NCBI RefSeq assembly: GCF_000719345.1
Contig: NZ_JOFX01000012.1
Coordinates: forward strand, 124,001 to 188,000
Origin: Streptomyces sp. NRRL F-2664
GTDB taxonomy: Bacteria; Actinomycetota; Actinomycetes; Streptomycetales; Streptomycetaceae
DNA length: 64,000 nucleotides
Reading direction: 5' to 3'
Position numbers and translations under genes: made by a program. The notes under the pieces are model-generated. The model had not been told where the DNA came from. It did no database searches and saw nothing but the letters and a program-made list of their open reading frames with translations. Of this stretch, positions 19,188-27,695 are shown one piece after another. Every line of letters starts with the position of its first letter. Position 1 is the stretch's first letter.

Positions 19188-19934
19188 TCAGACCTCGGGG
19201 CGCAGCATCGGCGGATTGAGCAGCGTGGCTCCGCCTGCCCGGAACAGCTGGGCGGGGCGACCTCCCTGACGGGTCGTGGTCCCACCGGTCGGCACCAGGA
19301 ATCCGGGGGTGCCGGTGACCTTGCGGTGGAAGTTGCGCGGGTCCAGGGCCACGCCCCACACGGCCTCGTACACCCGGCGCAGCTCGCCCACGGTGAACTC
19401 GGGCGGGCAGAAGGCGGTGGCCAGCGAGGAGTACTCGATCTTCGAGCGGGCCCGCTCCACCCCGTCGGCCAGGATCTGCGCGTGGTCGAAGGCGAGCCCC
19501 GCGGCGCCCTCGTCGCCGACGGCCAGCACCTCGTCGACGGGGGCCCAGCGCGCGCTGTTGGCGTCGCCTCCCGCGCGGGGTGCGGGGAGGTCCGGAGCCA
19601 GCACGAGATGCGCGACGCTGACGACGCGCATGCGCGGATCCCGCTTCGGATCCCCGTAGGTGGCCAGCTGTTCGAGGTGGGCCCCGTTGCCGGCGCCCGG
19701 CATGGCGGGGTCGTGGGCGCACAGGCCGGTTTCCTCGGCGAGTTCCCTCGCGGCGGCCGCCGCCAGGTCCTCGTCCCCGCGGACGAATCCGCCGGGCAGC
19801 GCCCAGCGGCCCTGGAACGGCTGCTCACCCCGCCGGACGACCAGCGCGCACAGCGCGTGGCGCCGCACGGTGAGCACGACCAGGTCGACGGTGACTGCGA
19901 AGGGCGGATAGGCCGACGGGTCGTAGGGCGACAT
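19188..19934 (-). CDS. Nudix-domain regulator (NrtR-like)
   Basis: 248 aa from ATG 19934. Residues about 8-150 are a Nudix fold with the box spanning 'GGFVRGDED...RELAEETGL', intact Glu residues included, so hydrolase activity is possible. Residues about 160-245 form a winged helix with 'PPEFTVGELRRVYEAVWG' and 'NFHRKV', typical of NrtR, the ADP-ribose-sensing repressor of NAD genes. No NAD synthesis gene is nearby in this window. A degenerate operator could lie in 19935-20000, but I could not define one. Confidence 0.82.
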   Translation of the reverse strand: MSPYDPSAYPPFAVTVDLVVLTVRRHALCALVVRRGEQPFQGRWALPGGFVRGDEDLAAAAARELAEETGLCAHDPAMPGAGNGAHLEQLATYGDPKRDPRMRVVSVAHLVLAPDLPAPRAGGDANSARWAPVDEVLAVGDEGAAGLAFDHAQILADGVERARSKIEYSSLATAFCPPEFTVGELRRVYEAVWGVALDPRNFHRKVTGTPGFLVPTGGTTTRQGGRPAQLFRAGGATLLNPPMLRPEV

Positions 19935-20114
19935 GCCGCGATCATAGTCGTCTGCCTGACGATAAACAGCGCTTTGGTGACCTTGAGGACGGCGGCGTGC
20001 GGGCGGGGAGCCGGCCCCGGCGGGCCCGACCGGCGACGCCCGCCGCGCAGCCGCCCGAGGCGGGGCGCCATCGCCCGCACCGGCCGTCCGTCCGCTTCCG
20101 GCCGCGGACACGGT

Positions 20115-22103
20115 CTAGCCGCCCAGTTGAAGCGCATCTGCGGCCTCCTCCACCATGGCGAGGCCGAGTCGGCTGACCCGGACGGCGAAGGGCTCCCCCG
20201 CCACCCGCAGACCGGCCAGGCGGATCGCGCCGAGCGGTGCGCTGGAAAGGGGGACGAGGGTGACGGTGCCGGCGGGGGCGTCGGGGCGGATCCCGGCGAG
20301 GGCGGTCAGTACATGAATCCCGGCGGCCGCGGCCACGGCGGCGGGGCGGCAGGCCGCCGGGTGCGGGACGGGGACGCTCCCCGCGGTGCGCTGTTCGGCG
20401 GCGAACATCTCCGGCAGCCGGTACCCGAAGGCTTCCGCCGCGTCCAGCATGCCCCTGAGCAGGCCGGCGGCCTCCTTCTCGAAGCCCGCCGCGGCCAGGC
20501 CGCAGACGGCCACGGCGCTCTCGTACGCCCGCACCGCACCCGAGCGGTGGCCGTACGGGTTGTGCCCCGGCTCCTTGAGGGCCATGCTGCGCAGCCCCCA
20601 GCCGCAGTCCATCGCGGGGGCTCCGAACAGCCGGGCCACCTGCTCGGTGCGGACCCGGTCGAGGAGCCCCGGTGCCGGACGGCCGCCGCGAAGGAGCCCG
20701 GTGTCGAGCAGATGGGCGGCGGCCCCGGTCAACCGCGGCAGGGGCCGCCCGTCGGGATGCAGGGCCGAGGCCGGCCTTCCGCCGTCGGGGCCGTCGATCC
20801 AGAACCGGTCGCGGAACCGCTCGCGCAGCGCGGCCGCCCGGTCCCGCCACTCCTCGGCGCCGGGCCGGCCGCGCGCGGCGAGGAGGTCGGCGCCCAGGAC
20901 GGCGGCCCGGTGGGCGTGGGCCTGGGTCTCGCTGCGCCGCGGACCCGGGTCGGGATCGGCCAGGAAGCCGTCCTCGCCGAAGGCGCCGCGCAGCCAGTCG
21001 AGGCACCGCTCGGCGGCGGGCAGCAGCCCGGCGACCTCGTCCTCCGGCAGGCCCCAGAGGCGGGCCTCGGCGAGCACCGCGGGGAAGGCGAGGGTCGCTT
21101 CGGTACCGGTGCACGCGGGCGGCAGCTGGGGCCCCGCGCCGCGCAGGGGACCCGGGATCCAGCCGGCCTCGGCGCCGCGGCCCTCGATCTGGGTCCGGGC
21201 GAGGACCCGCAGGGTGGCGGCGGCGAGCCCGGTGCCCAGCGGCAGCGCCATGCGGGCGGCCCAGAGCGACTCCGCCGGCGCCAGCCCGAGCCGCCAGGGC
21301 ACCCCGGCCGCGGCGAAGGCGTCGCCCGGCTCGGCGGGGTCGCGCGAAAGGAGCGCGCACAGGTCCTCGACGCTGGTACGGAACCAGGCCTCGGCCCTCG
21401 GGTCGTCCCCTTCGGCCCGGGCGTCCGCCAGGGGGTTGGCCACCTGCCCGGCGGGGGCCCGCGCCGCCCGGTCCTGCGTGGTGCGCAGCTCGATGGTGCG
21501 GGCCGCGCCGGGGTCCATGTCGAGTTGCCAGCGCAGCAGTCCTGCGGAAGCCACCGCGTCGTCCGGTGCCGGCTCCGCTGTGGTGACGGACTGCGCCCCG
21601 CCGGCGCTCCAGCGCAGACCGGCGGCGTGGACTCCGGCGGGCAGCTCCGGGCCGGCCCGACCGGCGGCCACCGCGGCCAACTCCGCCAGGTCGGTGCCGA
21701 GGAGCACCTCCACGGTGAGGCGCACCGGCCGGGCCGCGAAGCTGCGCAGGGTGATCCGTTCGGTGCCGTCGGCGTGGCGGATCCGTTCCAGCGCGATGTC
21801 CGGGTCGGGGCCGGGCTCGGCGCCGGTGCGCACGGTCGCGGTGAAGGCGGCCCGGTCGGCGCCGAGGCTGCGGCCCCGCACGGCGACCGGTTCCCGGCCG
21901 CCGACGCGCAGCATGCAGCGGGAGAGCAGCCGACGGCCGGAGCGGTAGATCCCGTCGATCCCCTGGCCGGTCAGCTGGCCGTGTTCGGGCGAGATGACCA
22001 GGCAGGGGGCGGCGACACAGATGACAGCGGCGTGCACGGGCGGCAGTTCGGGCCTGCGGGCCGCGGGCACGGCGGTCGGGCGGGGAGGTGCGGGGTGGGA
22101 CAT
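20115..22103 (-). CDS. glycogen-debranching-like (amylo-alpha-1,6-glucosidase family) protein
   Basis: 662 aa from ATG 22103. The N-terminal ~230 residues match the glycogen debranching enzyme N-terminal domain ('GIDGIYRSGRRLLSRC' is typical: members open with a loop describing the ligand-binding beta-sandwich). The remaining part is an alpha/alpha6 barrel of the GH15/GH63-like superfamily, with 'GWIPGPLRGAGPQLPPACTGTEATL' region and 'MDCGWGLRSMALKEPGHNPYGHRSGAV' region recognisable by position (about 340-365 and 530-555). Probably a cytosolic alpha-glucan or oligosaccharide hydrolase; the true substrate is uncertain. Single gene, both neighbours on the same strand. Confidence 0.75.
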   Translation of the reverse strand: MSHPAPPRPTAVPAARRPELPPVHAAVICVAAPCLVISPEHGQLTGQGIDGIYRSGRRLLSRCMLRVGGREPVAVRGRSLGADRAAFTATVRTGAEPGPDPDIALERIRHADGTERITLRSFAARPVRLTVEVLLGTDLAELAAVAAGRAGPELPAGVHAAGLRWSAGGAQSVTTAEPAPDDAVASAGLLRWQLDMDPGAARTIELRTTQDRAARAPAGQVANPLADARAEGDDPRAEAWFRTSVEDLCALLSRDPAEPGDAFAAAGVPWRLGLAPAESLWAARMALPLGTGLAAATLRVLARTQIEGRGAEAGWIPGPLRGAGPQLPPACTGTEATLAFPAVLAEARLWGLPEDEVAGLLPAAERCLDWLRGAFGEDGFLADPDPGPRRSETQAHAHRAAVLGADLLAARGRPGAEEWRDRAAALRERFRDRFWIDGPDGGRPASALHPDGRPLPRLTGAAAHLLDTGLLRGGRPAPGLLDRVRTEQVARLFGAPAMDCGWGLRSMALKEPGHNPYGHRSGAVRAYESAVAVCGLAAAGFEKEAAGLLRGMLDAAEAFGYRLPEMFAAEQRTAGSVPVPHPAACRPAAVAAAAGIHVLTALAGIRPDAPAGTVTLVPLSSAPLGAIRLAGLRVAGEPFAVRVSRLGLAMVEEAADALQLGG

Positions 22104-22312
22104 GGGTCGCCTTGTCTGCGCTCCGGTGGCTTCGGCTGGGCGGCGGCGCGGCCGGGGCGGCACCACCCCCCATCTGAACGCCCCCACCCCCGCCCTGGTC
22201 ACGGGCCCGGCCTCCGACCGGGCGCCCCGGGGGCGCGGCCCGCACCGGGCGGCCGTGGCCGCGGCGCTGTGCGGGACATGCGGGGAGCCGCCGCACCTCG
22301 GCCGGCGGGCGC

Positions 22313-23578
22313 TCACTGCCCGCTCCCCGCGGTGCGGCGGGATCCGCGGCGCGGTGCCGGCCGGCTCCGCCGTCCGGGCGGCCGGGTGACGGCGGCCGCC
22401 CGGGTGTGCCTCGGTTCGCGGCGGCGGCGCTCCGCCCGCAGGCACTGCCGCAGCCCCTCGGGGTCGATCCCCTCGTTGCAGGCGTGGTGCAGCAGTTGGG
22501 CGAAGCGGTAGGCGGAGTCGGCCCGCAGGGCGAGGCCGAGGATGATCCGGGCGGTCGGCTCGTCGCCGGTGGACCAGGAGACCCAGCCGGCGAGGGTGAG
22601 GGGGGCCGCGGCGTGCTCGCCGTAGGCGCCGACGCAGCGGCGGGCCAGGGCCCGCCACAGGCGCAGGGCCGGGGCCGCCTCCTCGCCCTCCATCCACTCG
22701 GCGGCGATGTCCCGGATCTCGCGGTCCTGAAGGCCGAGGATCAGGGAGGCGGCCTCGTCGTGGCCGAGCAGCGCATCGTCCCAGTCGTCGCCCTGGGGAC
22801 CGCCCTCGGCGGGCGGGGCCTGGGCCATGCGCCGCATCAGGGTCCGCGCCAGCGTGATGGTCTCGGCGCCGACCTCCTCGCGGGTGGCGCCGTGGAGAAT
22901 CCGCGGCATCAGCGCGGCGGCGGCCCGGTCGAGGGCCCCTTCGGCCTCGTCGGCGACGGCCCCGCGCAGCGGAGCGAGCCTGCCTTCGATCTCTTCGAGG
23001 GAGCCGCGGACCTGGAGGCCCGCGAAGGTGGCGGCCGCGGCCATCACCGAGGTGCCGACCGGGGCGAGCGGGCTGCCCTCGGCGGGGCAGCACCGCTCGT
23101 CGGGGCATACGTAGGACCAGAAGCGGCCCGCCGACAGGCACAGGGCCTCCAGCACCGGCACGTCCAGGGCTCCGCAGGCCAGCCGGATCCGCTGGGCGAA
23201 CGGCCGCAGCCGGGCCATCACCTCCCGGCCGGTCTCCTCGCCGCGCGGCTCCTGGCAGAGGTAGACGACGATGCCGTCGGGCTTGGCACCGCGTCGCTCG
23301 CTGCCGCGGACGAGGCAGTCCGCGACCTGCCGGGCGGTGTCCTCCCATTCGGCGGGCGCGGTGGGGATGCCGACGCGGAGCCGGCCGCCGAAGCGGCCGC
23401 CTTCACCGTGCACGGCGACCATGACGAGGGAGTCGGAGGGGTGGAAGCCGAGCATGTAGGGCAGCGCGTCGGCCAGTTCGGCCGGGCTGCGCAGGGTGAT
23501 CTGCGGTTCGTTGGCGGTTCCGGCCGGGCTGGTGAAGGACCGGTCGGACGGGCGACGGGATGCGCTGTTGTTCGTCAT
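22313..23578 (-). CDS. DUF4192 domain protein
   Basis: 421 aa from ATG 23578. Residues about 25-390 show the DUF4192 pattern common in actinobacteria: 'LRSPAELADALPYMLGFHPSDSLV' near the start, 'CPDERCCP' in the middle, and 'LGLALRADSAYRFAQLL' near the end. The Cys cluster may bind metal. The last 40 residues are Arg-rich and low-complexity. The function of the family is unknown. Confidence 0.8.
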   Translation of the reverse strand: MTNNSASRRPSDRSFTSPAGTANEPQITLRSPAELADALPYMLGFHPSDSLVMVAVHGEGGRFGGRLRVGIPTAPAEWEDTARQVADCLVRGSERRGAKPDGIVVYLCQEPRGEETGREVMARLRPFAQRIRLACGALDVPVLEALCLSAGRFWSYVCPDERCCPAEGSPLAPVGTSVMAAAATFAGLQVRGSLEEIEGRLAPLRGAVADEAEGALDRAAAALMPRILHGATREEVGAETITLARTLMRRMAQAPPAEGGPQGDDWDDALLGHDEAASLILGLQDREIRDIAAEWMEGEEAAPALRLWRALARRCVGAYGEHAAAPLTLAGWVSWSTGDEPTARIILGLALRADSAYRFAQLLHHACNEGIDPEGLRQCLRAERRRREPRHTRAAAVTRPPGRRSRPAPRRGSRRTAGSGQ

Positions 23579-23688
23579 GTCACGAAGGTCCCGCGCATGA
23601 TCCGATCCCGAAAGCCCTGTGGATAACTGCCGGCGCCCCCGCCACCCGCGGGCGGGGAGCACCGGCGGTCGACGGCCGGGCGCCGCCG

Positions 23689-24681
23689 CTACAGCGGCAG
23701 CGGGAGCGCCACCGCGTTGTAGGGGAGGTCCGGCTCCGGGGGCTGCGGGAAGCGGGAGTTCGGCAGGTAGAGGTGATTGCCGTGGACGGCCGCCGCGCAG
23801 GGGGTCTCGAAGCGCGCGTCGGTGACGGTGCGGGCCAGGCGGGCGTTGTGCCCGGTCGGGTCCAGGCGCAGCACGGCGAGGTCGTTCATGCGGGGTGCGT
23901 ACAGGGTGCGGCCGCGCACCAGGATGCCGTTGGTCGTGGGCAGCGTGAGCCCGCCCAGATCGGTGCGCCGGGCGACACCGGTCGCCGGGTCGACGCGGAA
24001 CAGGCTGCCTCCGTGGGCGTGGATGTTGACCACCAGGAGCGCGGACCCGTCCGGGGTGGCCGCGATGCCCGTGGCGGTGAGCCCGTCCGAGGGGCCCTGC
24101 GTCCACTCGCCGCCCAGCCGCAGGGTCGCCACCGCATCGCGCGCGGGCAGCTCCCCGCGCGGACCGAGCGGCAGGCGGAACAGCTGTCCGTTGAAGGAGT
24201 CCGTGAACCAGGCGGCGCGCGGCGTGAGCACCACGTGGTCGACGAAGGTGTCGGCGTTGCCGACCTCGTACGTCTCGATCACCGTGCCGGTGATGCCGTC
24301 GAGAACGGTGATCAGCCGTCCCCAGCCGCCCGCGACGAAGACCCGCTGCCGGTCGTCCACCTGGAGCCCGACGGCGTAGTACCCCTCGCCGAGGCCCGGG
24401 TTGATGACCTTGCCGCGGCCGGTGAGCAGGCAGGCCCGGTAGATCGCGCCACCGAGAAGCGAGCCGAAGTAGGCGTAGGGTGCCGGGCCGATGCCGATGC
24501 CGGCCGGGTGGAAGCCGTTCGGCAGGTGCAGGACGTCGGGCCGGCCGCCGGCGCGGGGGCCGGTGCGCTCGGCGGCGACCGCGGTCCCGCCGCCCCAGCC
24601 GGCGCCTCCCATCAGTGCTGCGGCGCCCGCCGCCGTGCCGATCCCGAGGAACCGTCGTCGTGCCATGGCCGAGCTGAGCAT
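23689..24681 (-). CDS. secreted beta-propeller (SMP-30-like) protein
   Basis: 330 aa; ATG 24681, alternative ATG 24666. The N-terminus 'ARRRFLGIGTAAGAAAL' is a twin-arginine signal (RRRFLG), so the protein is probably exported folded. The mature part has repeated four-stranded blades typical of SMP-30/gluconolactonase or NHL propellers ('VFVAGGWGRLITVLD', 'AWFTDSFNGQLFRL', 'TPDGSALLVVNI'). Enzymatic activity cannot be predicted. Single leftward gene facing a possible rightward promoter. Confidence 0.78.
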   Translation of the reverse strand: MLSSAMARRRFLGIGTAAGAAALMGGAGWGGGTAVAAERTGPRAGGRPDVLHLPNGFHPAGIGIGPAPYAYFGSLLGGAIYRACLLTGRGKVINPGLGEGYYAVGLQVDDRQRVFVAGGWGRLITVLDGITGTVIETYEVGNADTFVDHVVLTPRAAWFTDSFNGQLFRLPLGPRGELPARDAVATLRLGGEWTQGPSDGLTATGIAATPDGSALLVVNIHAHGGSLFRVDPATGVARRTDLGGLTLPTTNGILVRGRTLYAPRMNDLAVLRLDPTGHNARLARTVTDARFETPCAAAVHGNHLYLPNSRFPQPPEPDLPYNAVALPLPL

Positions 24682-24783
24682 CGCGCCCCCTAGTGGTGTC
24701 GTCTTCGCGCCGGAGTGTGGTGGGGGGCGCCTGGATTCCGCTCGATTCCGGCCGGGGGGCGGCTCGAGAGGGCCCGGGCCGCG

Positions 24784-24813
24784 TTGACAAGATCACGGGG
24801 CGGTCGCTCTAAT
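24784..24813 (+). promoter_or_regulatory. sigma-70-type promoter candidate, long leader
   Basis: TTGACA (24784-24789) and TCTAAT (24808-24813), 18 bp apart. If used, the message would have a leader of about 310 bases before the nitroreductase-hemerythrin gene at 25129. No convincing short gene or known riboswitch was found in the leader; 24682-25128 is otherwise empty. Confidence 0.5.
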
Positions 24814-25128
24814 GAGGAACGTGGCGCGTGGCGCCGGCCAAAGAGAACTGGGCCGGCCGGTGACCGGGCGACCACCCGCACCTCAGGGACCGTCGCATGC
24901 GTTCTCTTCTCACAGGCTCCGCCTGATCCAGGCGCCTCGGCGCGCCCGCACCGCCGCTCGAAGCCGGCCGTGCCGTGTCCCCCGCGTCCTGTCGTGCCGC
25001 CGCCGCCCGTCCCCGCGCGCGCCGTTCTCCGGCGTGCCGTCCGGGCCGGACGCAGCCGTGCCGCACGCAGCCTCTTCCTTCCCCCCTTTCCCTGCACGTC
25101 TCCACCGCCCGAGGGAGTCCCACCCCGC

Positions 25129-26034
25129 ATGTCCTTCAACCAGACCGTCATCGACGAGTTCCGCGCCCACCAGGGAAAGGTCGGCGGTTACTTCGAGGGC
25201 AGCGACCTGCTGCTGCTCACCGTCACCGGCGCCAGGTCCGGCGCCGAGCGGACCGTTCCGCTCGGCTACGTGCGCCACGAGGACCGCCTGCTGGTCATCG
25301 GCTCCAACCTGGGCGGACCGAAGCATCCCGACTGGTACCACAACGTCCTCGCCAACCCGATGGTCCAGGTGGAGGTCGGTACCGACTCCTTCGAGGCGAT
25401 CGCGGTGCCCGCCGAGGGCGAGTACCGCGACCGGCTGTTCGCGCACGTCGTGGCGGTGGAGCCGGGCTACGGCGAGTACCAGGAGAACACCAGCCGCGTG
25501 CTGCCGGTGGTGGTGCTGGAGCGCAGCGATCCGGCGCCCGGGGAGGGTCCGGCGGAGATCCGCAGCCTCGCCGACAAGCTGGTCGAGGTGCACGTGTGGC
25601 TGCGCGGGCAGCTGCGGCACGTGAGCGCCGAGGTGGACGCCTACTTCGAGACACTGGCCGCGCACCGGGGCGACGGGGCCGCGCCGGCGCCGGGACTCGG
25701 GCTGCAGATCCGTCAGCACTGCCTGGCCTTCTGCCAGACGCTGGAGATCCACCACACCGGCGAGGACGCCCACATGTTCCCCGCCCTCGCGGCGCAGAAC
25801 CCGCACTTGCAGGACGTCTTCGAGCGGCTGCGGACGGAGCACGTGACGGTGGCGCGACTGCAGCAGGAACTGAGCGGGCTGCTGGCCGACATAGGCGGTG
25901 CGGACCCGGAGCGCTTCCGCAAGGAGTTGGCCCGCATGTCGCAGGAGCTGAACGCACACCTCGACTACGAGGAGGAGTCGCTGCTGCCCCTGCTCGCGGA
26001 GATCCCCTTCCCGCCCGGCCCGCCGGCCTCCTGA
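25129..26034 (+). CDS. F420-type nitroreductase / hemerythrin fusion
   Basis: 301 aa from ATG 25129. Residues 1-130 are a DDN-family split-barrel: 'FNQTVIDEFRAHQGKVGG', 'LLLTVTGARSGAERTVPL' and 'HPDWYHNVLANPMVQVEVG' are the family landmarks; such proteins use F420H2 to reduce quinones or nitro compounds. Residues about 145-295 are a hemerythrin-like four-helix bundle: 'RGQLRHVSAEV', 'QIRQHCLAFCQTLEIHHTGEDAHMFP', 'LRTEHVTVARL' and 'NAHLDYEEESLLPLL' give the H...HxxxE...H...HxxxE pattern of a diiron site. One chain thus combines a deazaflavin reductase with an oxygen- or NO-sensing/reacting module; probably a redox-stress protein. Confidence 0.88.
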   Translation: MSFNQTVIDEFRAHQGKVGGYFEGSDLLLLTVTGARSGAERTVPLGYVRHEDRLLVIGSNLGGPKHPDWYHNVLANPMVQVEVGTDSFEAIAVPAEGEYRDRLFAHVVAVEPGYGEYQENTSRVLPVVVLERSDPAPGEGPAEIRSLADKLVEVHVWLRGQLRHVSAEVDAYFETLAAHRGDGAAPAPGLGLQIRQHCLAFCQTLEIHHTGEDAHMFPALAAQNPHLQDVFERLRTEHVTVARLQQELSGLLADIGGADPERFRKELARMSQELNAHLDYEEESLLPLLAEIPFPPGPPAS

Positions 26035-26040
26035 ACGCGC

Positions 26041-26080
26041 CGTGCCCCCGGCGGGCCGGTGTCGGACCGCCGGGGGCACG
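26041..26080. terminator. strong hairpin between convergent genes
   Basis: CGTGCCCCCGGCGG (26041-26054) pairs perfectly with CCGCCGGGGGCACG (26067-26080): a 14-bp stem with a 12-base loop, directly after the nitroreductase-hemerythrin stop and 21 bases before the end of the convergent monooxygenase gene. It also marks the left limit of the polyketide cluster. Confidence 0.85.
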
Positions 26081-26101
26081 CACGCGGAGCGCACGGCGCC
26101 G

Positions 26102-27301
26102 CTACGGCACGGACGGGCCGAGGGACAGTGCCCGGGCGGCGTACGCGGCAGCGTTGGGCCCGAACTGGAGCACGATGTGTCCCGCGGCCGAATGCACGTC
26201 CCGCCACAGCCGCTGGAGCGGCGAACTCTCGCTGTGCCCCGCCGTCCCCGAGGCCCGGAACAGCCGGTCCACCGCTCCGACCAGCAGATCGGCCACCAGC
26301 GCGCAGTCGCGCTGGGCCCGCGCCGTCTCCAGCTCGGTGATCTCCCGGCCCGAATCGGCCACGGCCGCGATGCGCTCCAGCAGCAGGCGGGCGGCGTCGA
26401 TCTCACCGCCCGCCCGGGCGAGGGTCTCCTCGTAGAAGGCCCGGCCGGGACCCGGCACTCCGGGCCGCTCGGCGCGCAGGCGCTCCTGCGCGTACGCCGA
26501 CCAGTGCGCGAGGGCTCCCTCGGCGGCGCCGAGCATCGGCAGGCAGAAGAACAGCCCGTTCACGGCGGCGAGCGGCACGACCGGGACGGCTCGTGCTGCT
26601 CCGCCCCCGCCGGCAGGCCCGTCCCCTCCCGCACCCGTGCCGTCCGCGAGGGCGCGCCCGGCCATCAGGTCATCGGCGGGGAAGGACATCTCGCCCGGGA
26701 CGTGGACGTCGTCGACGGTGAGCGTGTGGCTGCCCGTCGCCCGCATGCCGATGTCGGACCAGGTCCGCTCGACGGCGTAGGCGGAGCGCGGCACGGCGAA
26801 GATCCGGCGCTCGGCCGGGGCGTCGGGAGTCTTGGCCAGGCCGAGCACGAGCGCCCAGTCGGCGTGCTCGACGGCGCTGACGTACGGCCAGGTCCCCGTC
26901 AGCCGCCAGCCGCCGTCGTCCGGCAGGGCGCGGCCGCGCGGCGAGACGGAGCCGACGACCAGGGTGTCGGGCCCGTCCTGCCAGAGGCGCTTGCGGCCCT
27001 CGCGGGGGAGGAAACCGGCCATCCGGGAGAGGCTGAGGGCGATGGAGGCGCACCACGCGGTGGCCGGACAGGACGCCCCGAGCGTGGTGAGTGCGTCCGT
27101 GAGCGCACGGAAGCCGCCGCCGCGGCCCCCGTGGTCGAGGGGCACGAAGTGACGGGCGAAACCGGCATCCAGCAGGGCCCGTACGACGTCCGGATCCAAC
27201 GAGCGGGCGGCCTCGGCCGCTTCGGCGCGGCCGGCCGCGAGGCCGGCCACCTCTGCGGCGGTGAGGGCCGGTTCGGGCGCTGACGGTGGCTGCTGGGGCA
27301 T
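26102..27301 (-). CDS. ActVA-ORF5-like flavin-dependent monooxygenase
   Basis: 399 aa from ATG 27301 with AAGGAGA upstream. Acyl-CoA-dehydrogenase fold, group D two-component monooxygenase. Strong resemblance to ActVA-ORF5 of actinorhodin synthesis: 'FVPLDHGGR', 'ATAWCASIALSLSRMAGFLP', 'AVNGLFFCLPMLGAAEGA', 'ARAGGEIDAARLLLERIAAVAD', and 'SPLQRLWRDVHSAAGHIVL'. Uses reduced FMN from a separate reductase and oxygen to hydroxylate an aromatic polyketide. No ActVB-type flavin reductase is in the window, so it must be supplied from elsewhere. The Gly/Ala-rich loop near residue 220 is longer than usual. First gene of the cluster, divergent from the SARP gene. Confidence 0.88.
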   Translation of the reverse strand: MPQQPPSAPEPALTAAEVAGLAAGRAEAAEAARSLDPDVVRALLDAGFARHFVPLDHGGRGGGFRALTDALTTLGASCPATAWCASIALSLSRMAGFLPREGRKRLWQDGPDTLVVGSVSPRGRALPDDGGWRLTGTWPYVSAVEHADWALVLGLAKTPDAPAERRIFAVPRSAYAVERTWSDIGMRATGSHTLTVDDVHVPGEMSFPADDLMAGRALADGTGAGGDGPAGGGGAARAVPVVPLAAVNGLFFCLPMLGAAEGALAHWSAYAQERLRAERPGVPGPGRAFYEETLARAGGEIDAARLLLERIAAVADSGREITELETARAQRDCALVADLLVGAVDRLFRASGTAGHSESSPLQRLWRDVHSAAGHIVLQFGPNAAAYAARALSLGPSVP

Positions 27302-27417
27302 GGGCCGGCTCTCCTTGCGGTCGGTGCGAGGAGCCAACGTCGACCGATCCGATCGGGCACGGCTACAGGTCCCCTAGGGCAGCGCTACAGCCGCACTAGA
27401 GCGGCGTGCGCCGCGTG

Positions 27418-27634
27418 GGACATATGTCACAGCACCCGCCGACCGGTCGGCGGCGGAGGCGGAGGGCAGCCATGGAGACCGGTCGGTACGGCCGGGTCGG
27501 GCACCCGCCCACTCTTCCCGCGCGCTTTATCACAAAGCGGCGGAGGATGTGAATCCGGCACCCGGAATCACCGATCCGGAACCTCTCCGACCGGTCATAC
27601 TTTACTTGATCTTGGGTTGTCGAAGTCGTAGCCT
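27418..27634 (+). promoter_or_regulatory. SARP promoter region with palindromes
   Basis: Upstream of the SARP gene. TTGATC (27606-27611) and TAGCCT (27629-27634), 17 bp apart, form a good promoter; the start codon follows 61 bases later. GACATATGTC (27418-27427) and an 18-bp perfect palindrome CCGCCGACCGGTCGGCGG (27436-27453) lie further up. Its core GACCGGTC recurs at 27477-27484 and 27589-27596, the last one just before the -35. These are candidate operators for a repressor of the pathway regulator, but no TetR-type gene is in the window. Confidence 0.55.
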
Positions 27635-27695
27635 GGCGAGACGTCGGGCCGGCTCCCCACGCATGGCCCGATCTTGCCATCGGGGGTTTTACAGA

